Source: Acinetobacter sp. Ver3 (GTDB lineage Bacteria > Pseudomonadota > Gammaproteobacteria > Pseudomonadales > Moraxellaceae). From it: a stretch of DNA of 40,279 nt. The notes below the pieces were generated by a model. The model was not told where the DNA came from. It was given only the letters and a program-made list of their open reading frames with translations, and made no database searches. Positions 1-9,606 of the stretch are shown piece by piece. The stretch lies in the NCBI RefSeq assembly GCF_000632455.1, contig NZ_JFYL01000024.1, positions 1 to 40,279 of the forward strand, read 5' to 3'. Within the stretch, counting starts at the first letter, position 1. The number at the start of each line of letters is the position of its first letter. Made by a program: the position numbers and the translations under genes.

Positions 1-11
1 GAATCTGTATC

Positions 12-42
12 AAAAAAAAAGATAGAGGCTTCTCTATCTTTT
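12..42 (-). terminator. Intrinsic terminator of the cyo operon
   Basis: A 7-bp perfect stem, GATAGAG (21-27) and CTCTATC (32-38), has a 4-nt loop. On the minus strand a run of nine T follows it (12-20 read in reverse). It abuts the cyoE stop codon, so it ends the five-gene operon. There are also a few T on the plus side, so it may work weakly in both directions. Confidence 0.85.
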
Positions 43-919
43 AAAAAATGACAAGATTGTTTATTGGTGCAGTAGCAGTAAAGCTAAAGCAAATACTGAT
101 AATCGTAATTAGGAGAACAGAGAATAAGAAATATTTCTTTGCCCATAATTGATCATTTTCAGCTTTAAATCCAATGATATTTAAATATAGCCAATAAACA
201 GTCAATACATTGAGAATTATACAATAAAGCCAATTTGCATAGCCGAATACAAATAAAGCGTTCATTGAAATTGCAAATAGCACAATGTAAATCAGCGATT
301 CAATCTTGGTGCGAACAATCGAGCGCGCAACAGGAAGAATCGGAATGCCTGCATTTTTGTAATCATCAAAACGATAAATTGCAATTCCCCATGAGTGAGG
401 CATTTGCCAAAATGCATAACCCAAGAAAATGAGTAGTGCACCTAAATCGAATTGATTCGCGACCGCTGTATATCCAATGACAGGGGGGGCTGCACCAGAA
501 ATACTACCGACCACAGTTTGGTGGATCGTTGTTCGTTTTGTCCATAAGCTGTAAAAACCAACATATACGACAAAACCAATAACTGCGAATAAAAAAGCGT
601 ACGCATTTACCCAAAACCATAAAATGCCAAAACCGAGTATGCCTAACAGCAAAGCAAAAGCTAATGCAATTTGAACAGAAATGGTTTTCTTAACTAACGC
701 ACGGTTTTGTGTGCGCTGCATTTTTTGGTCGATGTCTTGATCAATAACGTTATTGACCACACATCCAGATGCAACTACGAGGGTAGTGCCAATGAGGGTA
801 AGAAGCAGGAGAAGGAAATCTACTGAACCTTGGGTAGCTACAAAGTAGCCACCCAAAGTGGTAACAAAGTTACCAAAGAGAATTCCTGGCTTAGTCAGGA
901 ATAAGTACTTTTTAAACAT
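41..919 (-). CDS. cyoE: Protoheme IX farnesyltransferase (heme O synthase) CyoE
   Basis: This integral membrane prenyltransferase transfers a farnesyl group from farnesyl diphosphate to protoheme IX, making the heme O used by the bo3 oxidase encoded by the preceding genes. The 292-residue product has the usual family length and about eight or nine hydrophobic segments. The first UbiA-family Asp-rich motif is visible as NNVIDQDIDQKMQRT near residues 56-70, and the cytoplasmic loop after it carries the family basic residues. The second loop reads YRFDDYKNAGIPILP (about 182-196). It is the last gene of cyoABCDE, starts 10 bp after cyoD and is followed directly by a terminator. Identification is secure from both sequence and context. 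Confidence 0.97.
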   Translation of the reverse strand: MFKKYLFLTKPGILFGNFVTTLGGYFVATQGSVDFLLLLLTLIGTTLVVASGCVVNNVIDQDIDQKMQRTQNRALVKKTISVQIALAFALLLGILGFGILWFWVNAYAFLFAVIGFVVYVGFYSLWTKRTTIHQTVVGSISGAAPPVIGYTAVANQFDLGALLIFLGYAFWQMPHSWGIAIYRFDDYKNAGIPILPVARSIVRTKIESLIYIVLFAISMNALFVFGYANWLYCIILNVLTVYWLYLNIIGFKAENDQLWAKKYFLFSVLLITIISICFSFTATAPINNLVIF

Positions 920-929
920 GACAATCAGT

Positions 930-1259
930 TTAGATCATCATGTTTGAATGTAAGTAGTTCATGATCCATACAGAACCAACTAAAAGAACAGCAATAGTTA
1001 GAATTGTATAGATAAATGCAATCACGTTCCAACGTTGCTCTGAAGATGAGTTCATGTGCAAGAAGTAAACTAATTGTACAAGTACCTGAGCAACAGCTGT
1101 AATACCGATAACAGCAATAATCGCACCACGGCTGAAGCTATCAGTATTCATTGCCATGTAGAATGGAACTACAGTCAATAAAACAGAAAGTACAAACCCG
1201 ATTGTGTATTGCTTTACGTTACCGTGTGATGCACCAGCAGCATTATGATCATGACTCAT
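930..1259 (-). CDS. cyoD: Cytochrome bo3 ubiquinol oxidase subunit IV (CyoD)
   Basis: This is the small accessory subunit of the quinol oxidase, about 109 residues with three predicted membrane helices and a His-containing N-terminus (MSHDHNAAG). In the family it helps assemble the copper-haem centre of subunit I and has no redox centre of its own. I chose the ATG at 1259 because it overlaps the cyoC stop codon by one base (TAATG), a typical coupling junction. A reading frame 15 codons longer exists, but it would lie inside cyoC and does not look like the family N-terminus. The hydrophobic core and the ending (VLLVGSVWIMNYLHSNM) match subunit IV. Confidence 0.95.
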   Translation of the reverse strand: MSHDHNAAGASHGNVKQYTIGFVLSVLLTVVPFYMAMNTDSFSRGAIIAVIGITAVAQVLVQLVYFLHMNSSSEQRWNVIAFIYTILTIAVLLVGSVWIMNYLHSNMMI

Positions 1260-1876
1260 TATAATACTCCCATTAAGTACACTACGCTGAATACGCAGAT
1301 CCATACGATGTCAAGGAAGTGCCAGAACAAGCTTAGGCAAGCAAGACGACGAGTATTGATTGTAGTTAAACCATATTTTTTGATTTGAATCATCAACACG
1401 ATCATCCATACCAAACCAGAAGTTACGTGAATACCGTGCGTACCAACTAAAGTAAAGAACGCAGATAAGAACGCACTCACGCTTGGTCCATGACCAGCAT
1501 GAACTAAATGATTAAATTCATAAAGTTCCATGCCGATGAAGATTGCACCGAATACAAATGTAACCGCTAACCAAGCTAGAACTTGACCAACATTTTTCTT
1601 GTAAGAAGCAAGTACCGCAAAACCAAATGTCACTGATGAAATCAAAAGTGCGAAAGTTTCAGTTAAAACGAAACCTAAAGAATCTGCAAAAAGATCCTTT
1701 GCACTTGGAGTGCCAGGTGGAATATGACTGCTTAATACAGCGAACGCGATGAAGAGTGTACCGAATAAAATCAAGTCACTCATCAAGTAAGTCCAAAAAC
1801 CAAAGACCGTGATGTCTGTATCATCGTGATGATGTTCATCATGCTCGTGGTTTTCGTGATGAAGTACTTCAGCCAT
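1259..1876 (-). CDS. cyoC: Cytochrome bo3 ubiquinol oxidase subunit III (CyoC)
   Basis: This haem-copper oxidase subunit III of 205 residues has about five membrane helices and no metal centres. The N-terminus is His/Asp/Glu-rich ([14 protein letters not shown] near residues 5-19), as in CyoC of other bacteria. It is followed by the conserved [18 protein letters not shown]. The segment [12 protein letters not shown] (about 145-156) is the typical subunit III signature. The gene lies 4 bp after cyoB and overlaps cyoD by one base, so translation is probably coupled through the operon. Confidence 0.96.
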   Translation of the reverse strand: MAEVLHHENHEHDEHHHDDTDITVFGFWTYLMSDLILFGTLFIAFAVLSSHIPPGTPSAKDLFADSLGFVLTETFALLISSVTFGFAVLASYKKNVGQVLAWLAVTFVFGAIFIGMELYEFNHLVHAGHGPSVSAFLSAFFTLVGTHGIHVTSGLVWMIVLMIQIKKYGLTTINTRRLACLSLFWHFLDIVWICVFSVVYLMGVL

Positions 1877-1880
1877 ATCC

Positions 1881-3869
1881 TTAGTCCTTCTTCAAGTGTT
1901 TTTCGAGTAACGCATAACGTTCGTTTTCAATACGTTCTACTTCAGCAGCTGGAACATAGTAATCCACTTTCTTCGTGAATGAGCTCCAGATAAAGCCAAT
2001 GATTGCAGAAACGAAAGAAACAATCGCTAACCACCAAATGTGCCAGATAAGTGCAAAGCCCATAACAGTGATGATCAGTGCAATAAGTACACCCGCAGCA
2101 CGGTTAGTTGGCATATGAACATCTTCATATTTAGCAGGACGTGCGTAAGCTACACCATTTTCTTTGTCAGTCCAGAAGCGGTCGATACCGTTCGCTTGAG
2201 GCAATACTGCAAAGTTATAGAATGGAGCTGGAGATGAAGTCGCCCATTCAAGCGTACGTGCATCCCATGGATCGCCTGTAACGTCACGAGTTTGTTCGCG
2301 TTGTAAGAAACCAACAATGATTTGCATGATGAAACAAGCAATACCAATTGCGATTAATACAGCACCGAATAATGCGATACCAACATATGGATCCCAGTCT
2401 GGGTTGTCATACGAGTTTAGACGACGAGTCATACCCATGAAACCTAGGATATACAATGGCATGAACGCGAAGTAGAAACCGAAGAACCAGAACCAGAAGC
2501 ATGCTTTGCCCCAGAATTCACTTAACTGCCAACCGAACATTTTCGGCCAGTAGAAAGTAATACCAGCAAACATACCGAATACAACACCACCAATAATTAC
2601 GTTATGGAAGTGAGCGATTAAGAATAGTGAGTTGTGTACAAGGAAGTCCGCAGGTGGAACCGCCATAAGTACACCAGTCAAACCACCGATACCGAAAGTC
2701 ACTAAGAAGCCAACTGTCCAGTACATAGGTGATGTGAAGGTAATACGACCCTTATACATTGTGAATAACCAAGAGAAGATTTTCACACCTGTAGGAATCG
2801 CGATAATCATGGTCATGATACCGAAGAACGCGTTAACGTTGGCACCTGAACCCATTGTAAAGAAGTGGTGTAACCATACAACGAATGCAAGAACTGTAAT
2901 CGCGATCGTTGCATATACCATTGATTTGTAGCCAAACAATGTCTTACGAGAGAATACAGAAGTAATCTCAGAGAATAGACCAAATGCAGGTAAGATCAAG
3001 ATATAAACTTCTGGGTGACCCCATGTCCAAATCAAGTTTACATACAACATTGGGCTACCACCCATGTCATTTGTAAAGAAGTGGAAACCGAAATAACGGT
3101 CAAGCGTTAACATTGCAATTGTTGCAGTCAACACTGGGAATGATGCGATGATCAATACTGCAGTACATAAAGATGTCCACGTAAAGATCGGCATATCCAT
3201 AAGACCCATGCCAGGAGCACGCATTTTAATGATGGTAACGAAGAAGTTAACACCAGTAAGAAGTGTACCAAGACCAGAGATCTGAAGTGCCCAGATATAG
3301 TAGTCAACACCAACACCAGGAGAGTATTCGATACCTGAAAGAGGAGGGTAAGCCATCCAACCAGTTGCCGCAAACTCACCAAGCGCAAGAGAAACCATCA
3401 TCAAACCAGCAGCACCAGCGAATAACCAGAAGCTTAAAGAGTTTAATAATGGGAATGCTACGTCACGCGCACCAATTTGTAGTGGAACAGAAATGTTCAT
3501 CATACCCACTACAAGACCCATCGCTACGAAGAAGATCATGATTACACCGTGTGCGGTGAAAATCTGGTCGTAGTGTTCAGGGTGTAGATAGCCTTCGCCG
3601 CCGCCTTTTGCAAGGAACAATTGAAGACGCATCATAATCGCATCCGCGAAACCACGTAATAACATGATCACAGAAACGATAAGGTACATAATACCAATTT
3701 TTTTATGGTCTACAGATGTGAACCATTCGTTCCACAAGTAGCCCCATTTTTTGAAATAAGTGATACCAGCAAATACTGCAATACCACCTAAAATCATCAT
3801 TAACACTGTTACCTGTACGATTGGATCGTACGGGATAGCATCTACACTTAACTTACCTAAGAAGCTCAT
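1881..3869 (-). CDS. cyoB: Cytochrome bo3 ubiquinol oxidase subunit I (CyoB)
   Basis: This is the catalytic subunit, which oxidises ubiquinol, reduces O2 to water and pumps protons across the inner membrane. The 662-residue length is essentially that of E. coli CyoB (663), with about 15 membrane helices. Visible metal ligands are the histidine of [11 protein letters not shown] (haem b), WGHPEVYI with the His and cross-linked Tyr of CuB, the HH pair of LHHFFTMG, and [12 protein letters not shown], whose two histidines bind haem o3 and haem b. The gene sits 3 bp after cyoA. Nothing is missing from the active site. Confidence 0.98.
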   Translation of the reverse strand: MSFLGKLSVDAIPYDPIVQVTVLMMILGGIAVFAGITYFKKWGYLWNEWFTSVDHKKIGIMYLIVSVIMLLRGFADAIMMRLQLFLAKGGGEGYLHPEHYDQIFTAHGVIMIFFVAMGLVVGMMNISVPLQIGARDVAFPLLNSLSFWLFAGAAGLMMVSLALGEFAATGWMAYPPLSGIEYSPGVGVDYYIWALQISGLGTLLTGVNFFVTIIKMRAPGMGLMDMPIFTWTSLCTAVLIIASFPVLTATIAMLTLDRYFGFHFFTNDMGGSPMLYVNLIWTWGHPEVYILILPAFGLFSEITSVFSRKTLFGYKSMVYATIAITVLAFVVWLHHFFTMGSGANVNAFFGIMTMIIAIPTGVKIFSWLFTMYKGRITFTSPMYWTVGFLVTFGIGGLTGVLMAVPPADFLVHNSLFLIAHFHNVIIGGVVFGMFAGITFYWPKMFGWQLSEFWGKACFWFWFFGFYFAFMPLYILGFMGMTRRLNSYDNPDWDPYVGIALFGAVLIAIGIACFIMQIIVGFLQREQTRDVTGDPWDARTLEWATSSPAPFYNFAVLPQANGIDRFWTDKENGVAYARPAKYEDVHMPTNRAAGVLIALIITVMGFALIWHIWWLAIVSFVSAIIGFIWSSFTKKVDYYVPAAEVERIENERYALLEKHLKKD

Positions 3870-3872
3870 GTC

Positions 3873-4937
3873 TTATTCCCCTACAACTGAAGAAGCAGGT
3901 TCAGCATTTACATCAGCAACTACAGCATGACCTTCAGCTTTAGCTGAGTGATCTGCACCGTGGTAGTTTGCCATGTATTTGTTGATAATTGATTCAAACA
4001 AGCCTTTTTCAACAGAAGAGTAGTAAGTCACAGGATGAGGATGTGCCTTATATGGACCTTCTTTTTGAGCAATTTCAGCTTGTTGCTTCTCTAGATCGGT
4101 TTTAGCGTTACGAACCATCGCAGCGATTTGTTTCTCTGAACGGTTACCATCACGCAAGGTTGCAAATTCAGCTTGGTCTAAAACTGTTTTTTGAACAGCT
4201 TCAGGGTTAATCGAAGTCCCGTTACCAGCTTTTACTGCAGACACCCATTCAGCGAACTTAGCTTCTGAAACAGAATGAGCTTGGAAGCGCATTTGTGTGA
4301 AACCATAGCCTGAATAGTTCGAAGAGAAACCACGGTATACACCTTCATTATCCGCAAGGACGTGAAGTTGAGTTTGCATACCCGCCATTGCATAAATCTG
4401 ACCCGCTAACTGAGGAATGAAGAAAGAGTTCATTGTAAAGTTAGAGGTGATATTGAAATTAATCGGAGTTTTTTCTGGGAAACGAACTTCGTTAACTGTT
4501 GCAATTTCTTGTTCAGGGTAAACAAAAACCCATTTAAACTGTTCAGCAATAACTTGAATAGTTAAATGTGATTTCTCTGATTCTAGCGGACGATAAGGGT
4601 CATACTTGTGTGAGCCCCACCATGTTAAATACGCTAAAATACCAATAATAATACACGGGATACCCCACACTACGATTTCAATAATAGTAGAGTGTGCCCA
4701 TGTAGGTTTATAGTCTGCATCTTTATTTGACGCACGATATTTCCAACTAAACCATAAAGCCATCAATGCTGATGGAATTACTACCAATAGCATGAGGTAG
4801 ATCGCAGTCATCATAAGATCAGACTGACCTTGTGCTACTGGACCTTTTGAGTTTAGAAGTACCATATCACCGCCACACCCTGTTAAGAGCACGGCAAGCG
4901 TTGATAAAGACAATACAGCTAAAATTGTTTGTCTCAT
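3873..4937 (-). CDS. cyoA: Cytochrome bo3 ubiquinol oxidase subunit II (CyoA), lipoprotein
   Basis: Subunit II of the quinol oxidase has 354 residues. It starts with a lipoprotein signal peptide whose lipobox LLTGC puts the acylated Cys at residue 21. Two membrane helices follow, then a periplasmic cupredoxin-like domain. That domain lacks the CuA cysteines, as expected for a quinol rather than cytochrome c oxidase. A Lys/Gln/Glu-rich helical stretch (about 260-290) and an Ala/Glu-rich tail make it longer than E. coli CyoA (315). It is the first gene of the operon. The ATG is preceded by a GAGG ribosome binding site and, about 50 bp upstream, a TATAAT -10 box. Confidence 0.97.
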   Translation of the reverse strand: MRQTILAVLSLSTLAVLLTGCGGDMVLLNSKGPVAQGQSDLMMTAIYLMLLVVIPSALMALWFSWKYRASNKDADYKPTWAHSTIIEIVVWGIPCIIIGILAYLTWWGSHKYDPYRPLESEKSHLTIQVIAEQFKWVFVYPEQEIATVNEVRFPEKTPINFNITSNFTMNSFFIPQLAGQIYAMAGMQTQLHVLADNEGVYRGFSSNYSGYGFTQMRFQAHSVSEAKFAEWVSAVKAGNGTSINPEAVQKTVLDQAEFATLRDGNRSEKQIAAMVRNAKTDLEKQQAEIAQKEGPYKAHPHPVTYYSSVEKGLFESIINKYMANYHGADHSAKAEGHAVVADVNAEPASSVVGE

Positions 4938-4988
4938 TTTACAACCTCGGTGAAGAGTCCCATTCCCTAATAAAATTATGGGATAGCG

Positions 4989-5017
4989 ATTATAGTGTCA
5001 CATGATTGAAAAACAGA
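4989..5017 (-). promoter_or_regulatory. Probable cyo operon promoter
   Basis: On the minus strand a perfect TATAAT (plus 4989-4994) lies about 52 bp upstream of the cyoA ATG. With a 17-bp spacer the -35 position would read TCTGTT (plus 5012-5017), a poor match to TTGACA. The spacer coincides exactly with one arm of the inverted repeat at 4995-5051. A weak -35 with a repeat in the spacer suggests a regulated promoter. The start site is inferred, not shown. Confidence 0.6.
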
Positions 5018-5051
5018 AAATTACATTTACTGAATTTCAGTCATATGACAC
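4995..5051. repeat. 17-bp inverted repeat overlapping the cyo promoter
   Basis: The left arm (4995-5011) is GTGTCACATGATTGAAA. The reverse complement of the right arm (5035-5051) is GTGTCATATGACTGAAA, so 15 of 17 positions match. The arms are separated by 23 bp, giving a centre-to-centre distance of 40 bp, near four helical turns. Each arm contains its own near-palindrome (GTCA-NA-TGAY). The left arm fills the spacer next to the TATAAT box, and no T run follows, so a terminator is unlikely. It looks like a pair of binding sites for one regulator. Confidence 0.6.
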
Positions 5052-5056
5052 CGCTA

Positions 5057-5083
5057 CGTTGTAGGGCATTATGCCCTATAACG
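5057..5083. repeat. 12-bp inverted repeat upstream of the cyo promoter
   Basis: The arms CGTTGTAGGGCA (5057-5068) and TGCCCTATAACG (5072-5083) are complementary at 11 of 12 positions, around a 3-nt centre. No T run follows on either side. It lies roughly 65-95 bp upstream of the presumed cyo start point, where an activator could bind. A structured RNA or a weak terminator is less likely. Confidence 0.5.
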
Positions 5084-5189
5084 ACCAACTAAGCTATATG
5101 TAAAGTGCCTTTAAATATAAGGATTAAACCCAATTTGTTTGGTCGGAATTGGTTGAAGAATTGATTACTTTTGATGTGAAAACAGAGGC

Positions 5190-5215
5190 AAAACAAAGGG
5201 GAGCATTTGCTCCCC
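5190..5215 (-). terminator. Intrinsic terminator of the RDD-family gene
   Basis: The stem GGGGAGCA (5198-5205) and TGCTCCCC (5208-5215) is perfect. Read on the minus strand it is followed by TTTGTTTTG. It begins 11 bp beyond the stop codon of the RDD-family gene. Confidence 0.85.
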
Positions 5216-5226
5216 TAAGATAAAAA

Positions 5227-5988
5227 TTATCGTTTTATGACTTTGGTCTTTGCTAATTTATCGTGCAAAGTTTGTCTTTTTTGACTTAGACCGAAGGCAT
5301 GATCAATGATGGTAATGAATGGCATAAAGAGTAAATTCAATACAATAAAAATCACACTACGCAATGTGAATGCGCGCATTAAGTTTACTTGCTGTCCATT
5401 TTCAGCATCAACAATTTGAATTTTTGCTACTTTTTTACCTAAACTCTGACCACTTTTCGCAATTAAAAATGCTTGAGCAGCTAGCATTAATACAATGTAA
5501 ACCAACATTGCTTGCCAAGCTTCCATTGGAATCAGTGTAAATAACTGTTCCTGTAATTTGATTGCTTGATCTGATGAGTTAGCATTCTGCATTTTTTGCT
5601 GAAGTTCAGTCAATTGAGCAACTTGTTCTTCCTGCATAAAGAACGAAGGAATCACCAAGGCAGGCAACCAAAGCGCCAGATCAACGAGTTTAGCTAAAAA
5701 TCGAGATCCAATTGAGGCAAGTTCTTGCTGAGCAGTATTTTTTTGAACATTTACACTCGCAATTGAAGGATTTGAATAGCTTTGTTGTACTGGTGGAGTT
5801 GGTTGATAGCCTTCAGGTTGGTAATATAATTTTCCTTGACTGAGTTCACCTAAAGCTTTCCATTCAGTCATACCTTGATGCCAGACCAAGTCTGTGAGTA
5901 AAACTTGTTGGCTCGAGAGCATTTGATTTAACTGCTCTACCGTATACGGCCCAGCTTGTTGATTATTTCTCGCCAAGTAAATTTGCAT
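5227..5988 (-). CDS. GYF_2/RDD-domain membrane protein
   Basis: This 253-residue protein has two parts. Residues 1-52 match the bacterial GYF_2 fold (GPYTVEQLNQML and the W..GMTEWKAL pattern), a presumed protein-protein interaction module. Residues about 90-250 form an RDD domain with three or four membrane helices, including the family's Arg near its start (SRFLAKLVDLALWLP), the SLGKKVAKIQIVD motif and a conserved Arg-rich stretch near the end. A Gln/Pro-rich linker joins them. RDD proteins are largely uncharacterised; some are proposed to be transporters. The gene has its own terminator, and the ppsA terminator lies just upstream, so it is probably a single-gene unit. An AGG ribosome binding site is close to the ATG. 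Confidence 0.85.
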   Translation of the reverse strand: MQIYLARNNQQAGPYTVEQLNQMLSSQQVLLTDLVWHQGMTEWKALGELSQGKLYYQPEGYQPTPPVQQSYSNPSIASVNVQKNTAQQELASIGSRFLAKLVDLALWLPALVIPSFFMQEEQVAQLTELQQKMQNANSSDQAIKLQEQLFTLIPMEAWQAMLVYIVLMLAAQAFLIAKSGQSLGKKVAKIQIVDAENGQQVNLMRAFTLRSVIFIVLNLLFMPFITIIDHAFGLSQKRQTLHDKLAKTKVIKR

Positions 5989-6026
5989 AAACCTAATTTC
6001 TCAAAAATTACTAAAAATAATGGGGT

Positions 6027-6057
6027 AAAAAAAAGACCCACGAATGGGTCTTTTTTT
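6027..6057. terminator. Terminator of ppsA (possibly bidirectional)
   Basis: The stem GACCCA/TGGGTC (6035-6040, 6045-6050) has a CGAA loop. It is flanked by eight A on the left and eight T on the right. It lies 19 bp beyond the ppsA stop codon on the minus strand and separates ppsA from the RDD-family gene. Confidence 0.85.
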
Positions 6058-6068
6058 AACATAGTTTA

Positions 6069-8447
6069 TTAAGCTTGTTTAGTCTTTTCTTCAGATAAGA
6101 AGAACCATGTATCTAAAACTGAGTCTGGGTTGAGTGAAACAGATTCGATACCTTGTTCCATTAACCAGCGAGCAAGATCTGGGTGGTCTGATGGTCCTTG
6201 ACCACAAATACCCACATATTTACCTGCCTTACGACATGCATGAATCGCCATTGAAAGAAGAGCTTTTACTGCTGGATCACGTTCATCAAATAAATGAGAA
6301 ACGATACCTGAGTCACGGTCAAGCCCAAGCGTTAACTGAGTTAAGTCATTTGAACCGATTGAGAAGCCATCAAAATGCTCTAAGAATTGTTCAGCAAGTA
6401 GAGCATTGGTTGGTAATTCACACATCATGATCACTTTAAGACCATTTTCACCACGTTTTAAGCCATTTGCAGCAAGAAGTTCAATAACACGCTTTGCTTC
6501 AGCAACTGTGCGGACGAATGGGATCATGATTTGAATGTTAGTTAGACCCATTTCATCACGAACTTTCTTCAATGCACGGCATTCTAATTCGAAGCAGTCA
6601 CGGAAGTTGTCAGAAACATAACGGCTTGCACCACGGAAGCCCAACATTGGGTTTTCTTCTTCAGGTTCGTATAACTTACCACCGATTAAGTTCGCGTATT
6701 CATTCGATTTGAAGTCTGACATACGTACGATGACAGGTTTATCAGCAAATGCAGCAGCAAGTGTAGAAATACCTTCAACCAGTTTTTCAACGTAGAACTC
6801 GATCGGTGAAGAGTAACCTGCAGTACGGGTCATCACAGCTGCACGTGTTTCGCGAGGTAAGCTGTCAATATTGAGTAATGCTTTAGGGTGAACACCAATC
6901 ATACGGTTGATGATGAACTCTAGACGTGCAAGACCAATACCTTCGTTTGGAATTTGAGCGAAGTCAAATGCACGATCAGGGTTACCAACGTTCATCATGA
7001 TTTTGAACGGAAGTGTTGGCATAGATTCAATCGAGTTACGTTGAACTTCGAAATCTAAAGCGCCTTCGTAAATGAAACCTGTATCGCCTTCAGCACATGA
7101 AACAGTTACTTCTTGACCATCGACAAGTACTTCTGTTGCGTTACCACATCCAACAATCGCTGGAACACCGAGTTCACGTGCAATAATCGCGGCATGACAA
7201 GTACGACCACCACGGTTCGTAACGATTGCTGCAGCACGTTTCATGACTGGTTCCCAATCAGGATCGGTCATGTCAGAAACCAGAACGTCGCCATCTTGGA
7301 CTTTGTCCATTTCTTTGATGGAATTAACAATACGGACTTTACCAGAACCGATACGTTGACCGATTGAGCGACCTTCACAAAGAACTGTACCTTTTTGTTT
7401 TAATAGGTAGCGTTCCATTGTGCCGACATTCTCACGGCTTTTCACTGTTTCAGGACGTGCTTGAACGATGTAAATTTGACCGTCATCACCGTCTTTCGCC
7501 CATTCGATATCCATTGGCGCACCGTAATGTTGCTCAATGATTAACGCTTGCTTAGCAAGTTCTTGTAATTCTTGATCATTTAAAGCAAATTGTTGGCGTT
7601 CAGTTTTTTCAACATCCACAACAACAACTGATTTGCCTGCAGAGCCTTCCTCACCGTAGATCATTTTTTGGTGCTTAGAGCCAAGGTTACGACGCAATAC
7701 TGCGTGTTTACCCGCATTTAAAAGTGGCTTAGATAAATAGAATTCATCAGGGTTTACAGCGCCTTGAACAACCATTTCACCTAAACCGTAAGATGCAGTA
7801 ATGAATACAACGTCACGGAAACCAGATTCAGTGTCCAGTGTAAACATTACACCAGCAGCACCAGTCTCTGAACGAACCATACGTTGCACACCAGCAGAAA
7901 GAGCAACGATGTCATGATCGAAGTTTTGGTGTACTCGGTAAGCAATTGCGCGGTCGTTATAAAGTGAAGCAAAAACTTCTTTAATCGCGATTAAGACGTT
8001 GTCAATACCGCGGATGTTTAGGAAAGTCTCTTGTTGTCCTGCAAAAGATGCGTCTGGTAAATCTTCTGCAGTCGCAGATGAACGAACGGCAACCGCGATC
8101 TCAGGGTTGCCGTTAGAAAGAGTTGCGAATGCATCACGAACTTCTTTTTCAAGTGCTGGAGTAAGCGGAGTATCAACGATCCATTGACGGATTTTAGCAC
8201 CAGTTTCAGCAAGTGCATTTACGTCGTCAACATTGAGTTGTTTGAGCTCGGCTGAAATTTTGGCATTTAGACCACTTTGCTCAAGGAATTCACGGTAAGC
8301 TGCAGCAGTTGTTGCAAAACCACCTGGAACTGATACACCAGCATTTGCTAAATGGCTGATCATTTCGCCTAGAGATGAGTTTTTACCGCCCACGATTTCT
8401 ACGTCGTGTTTACCTAATTTTTCCAGACCGATTACGCGTGCTTCCAA
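6069..8447 (-). CDS. ppsA: Phosphoenolpyruvate synthase
   Basis: This cytoplasmic enzyme converts pyruvate and ATP to phosphoenolpyruvate, AMP and phosphate, the entry to gluconeogenesis from pyruvate or lactate. The 792 residues match the family (E. coli 792). Domain order is ATP-grasp nucleotide-binding domain (about 1-340), phosphohistidine swivel domain with [15 protein letters not shown] (phosphorylated His near residue 418), then a PEP/pyruvate barrel ending in the [12 protein letters not shown] motif with the conserved Cys near 748. The start is TTG: a GGAG Shine-Dalgarno lies 8 bp upstream and no in-frame ATG fits the family N-terminus ([14 protein letters not shown]). It is divergent from ppsR, whose product controls this enzyme. 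Confidence 0.97.
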   Translation of the reverse strand: MEARVIGLEKLGKHDVEIVGGKNSSLGEMISHLANAGVSVPGGFATTAAAYREFLEQSGLNAKISAELKQLNVDDVNALAETGAKIRQWIVDTPLTPALEKEVRDAFATLSNGNPEIAVAVRSSATAEDLPDASFAGQQETFLNIRGIDNVLIAIKEVFASLYNDRAIAYRVHQNFDHDIVALSAGVQRMVRSETGAAGVMFTLDTESGFRDVVFITASYGLGEMVVQGAVNPDEFYLSKPLLNAGKHAVLRRNLGSKHQKMIYGEEGSAGKSVVVVDVEKTERQQFALNDQELQELAKQALIIEQHYGAPMDIEWAKDGDDGQIYIVQARPETVKSRENVGTMERYLLKQKGTVLCEGRSIGQRIGSGKVRIVNSIKEMDKVQDGDVLVSDMTDPDWEPVMKRAAAIVTNRGGRTCHAAIIARELGVPAIVGCGNATEVLVDGQEVTVSCAEGDTGFIYEGALDFEVQRNSIESMPTLPFKIMMNVGNPDRAFDFAQIPNEGIGLARLEFIINRMIGVHPKALLNIDSLPRETRAAVMTRTAGYSSPIEFYVEKLVEGISTLAAAFADKPVIVRMSDFKSNEYANLIGGKLYEPEEENPMLGFRGASRYVSDNFRDCFELECRALKKVRDEMGLTNIQIMIPFVRTVAEAKRVIELLAANGLKRGENGLKVIMMCELPTNALLAEQFLEHFDGFSIGSNDLTQLTLGLDRDSGIVSHLFDERDPAVKALLSMAIHACRKAGKYVGICGQGPSDHPDLARWLMEQGIESVSLNPDSVLDTWFFLSEEKTKQA

Positions 8448-8602
8448 AGTTGTTACTCCACTTTTGCAGTATTAATCACTATCTTGGCATGATATTTTTC
8501 TGTGAAAACTTAGCAAACTTTCATTACTAAGCGACAGTCATGTAAGATCGGTTTACTATAAAGATTATATAGTACTTAGACAAATATTTGAGGATTAATT
8601 TA
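8448..8602. promoter_or_regulatory. Divergent ppsA/ppsR promoter region
   Basis: These 155 bp separate the two divergent starts and must hold both promoters. AT-rich -10-like hexamers are present (for example TATATAG near 8567 toward ppsR), but I cannot assign a convincing -35/-10 pair. The ppsA Shine-Dalgarno is GGAG at about 8457-8460; that of ppsR is GAGG at 8590-8593. Confidence 0.6.
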
Positions 8603-9439
8603 ATGGCAGAAAGTAAAGATATTAAACGAAGTGTTTTTTTTATTTCCGATGGTACTGCCATTACGGCTGAAACACTCGGGCATTCTTTATTGGCTCAATT
8701 TCCTCATGTCGATTTTGATATTCATATCATTCCGTATATCACTACAGAAGAAGCTGCAATGAACGTCGTTGCAGAGATTAACGCGCGCGCAGAGTCTGAT
8801 GGCCAACAACCTCTTGTCTTTGATACTCTTGTGGATCCCTATGTTCGGGACATCATCAATACGGCAAATGCGGTTAATTTAGATGTGTTTGAAGGGTTAA
8901 TTAGTAAGCTATCTGAGGTGCTTGGAACAGCCCCTACAACTTTAGTCGGACAAACACATGCTGTGACTGATTCTGAGTCTTATAAAGCACGTATTGATGC
9001 TGTACATTTCGCGCTGGATAATGATGATGGCGCACGTACAAGACACTATGATAAAGCGGATTTAATTTTGATTGGAGTTTCGCGTTCTGGTAAAACACCG
9101 ACCTCAATTTATTTGTCATTACAATTTGGTATTCGAGTTGCGAACTATCCGTTAACTGAAGAAGATTTGGATGACAACCGTTTGCCAGCAGTTTTACGTC
9201 CACATAAGCATAAATTGTTTGGATTAATGATTGACGCTGATCGTTTGGTGGCAATTCGATCTGAACGCAAAGCCAACAGTCGTTATGCAAGTTTTAGCCA
9301 ATGCCAGATGGAATTGCGTGCAATCGAAGGTATTTATATTTCTGAAGGAATTAAATATCTAAATGTTTCAGAAATGTCGATCGAAGAAATTTCAACACGA
9401 GTATTGCAAATGACTGGCTTAAAACGTCGGATTGGTTAA
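8603..9439 (+). CDS. ppsR: PEP synthase regulatory protein (kinase/pyrophosphorylase)
   Basis: This DUF299-family bifunctional regulator inactivates PEP synthase by ADP-dependent threonine phosphorylation and reactivates it by phosphate-dependent dephosphorylation. The product is 278 residues, close to the family length of about 270. It opens with the characteristic FFISDGTAITAETLGHSLL and has a P-loop GVSRSGKT at 158-165. I chose the ATG at 8603 because a GAGG lies 9 bp upstream; a TTG five codons earlier overlaps that site. It is divergent from its target ppsA. The E. coli locus has the same pairing. Confidence 0.96.
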   Translation: MAESKDIKRSVFFISDGTAITAETLGHSLLAQFPHVDFDIHIIPYITTEEAAMNVVAEINARAESDGQQPLVFDTLVDPYVRDIINTANAVNLDVFEGLISKLSEVLGTAPTTLVGQTHAVTDSESYKARIDAVHFALDNDDGARTRHYDKADLILIGVSRSGKTPTSIYLSLQFGIRVANYPLTEEDLDDNRLPAVLRPHKHKLFGLMIDADRLVAIRSERKANSRYASFSQCQMELRAIEGIYISEGIKYLNVSEMSIEEISTRVLQMTGLKRRIG

Positions 9440-9456
9440 ATCTGTAAATCTAATGT

Positions 9457-9490
9457 AAAAAAAAGAAGCACTAGCTGTGCTTCTTTTTTA
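9457..9490. terminator. Terminator after ppsR
   Basis: A nine-bp perfect stem AAGAAGCAC/GTGCTTCTT (9463-9471, 9477-9485) has a TAGCT loop. It is preceded by A and followed by TTTT. It serves ppsR and may also stop transcription arriving from the minus-strand genes. Confidence 0.85.
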
Positions 9491-9606
9491 TTAAGAGATT
9501 AATCGTCATAAATACTCATAAAATTCAAAAATTATATAATTCAAGTGTCTATAATTTCATCATAAAATGTAATTTAGATTCGCATTTATCTACAAAATGA
9601 TGATCA

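Noticed and set aside
2632..2931. 99-codon plus-strand open frame inside cyoB
   Set aside because: It is antisense to a conserved catalytic region, has no ribosome binding site and no recognisable protein pattern; it is a shadow of cyoB codon use.
3263..3541. 92-codon plus-strand open frame inside cyoB
   Set aside because: Antisense shadow with Gln/Ser-rich composition that comes from the complementary strand of a membrane protein gene.
6027..6057. Possible regulatory hairpin before the RDD-family gene
   Set aside because: Symmetric A and T runs and location right after ppsA are explained by a terminator.
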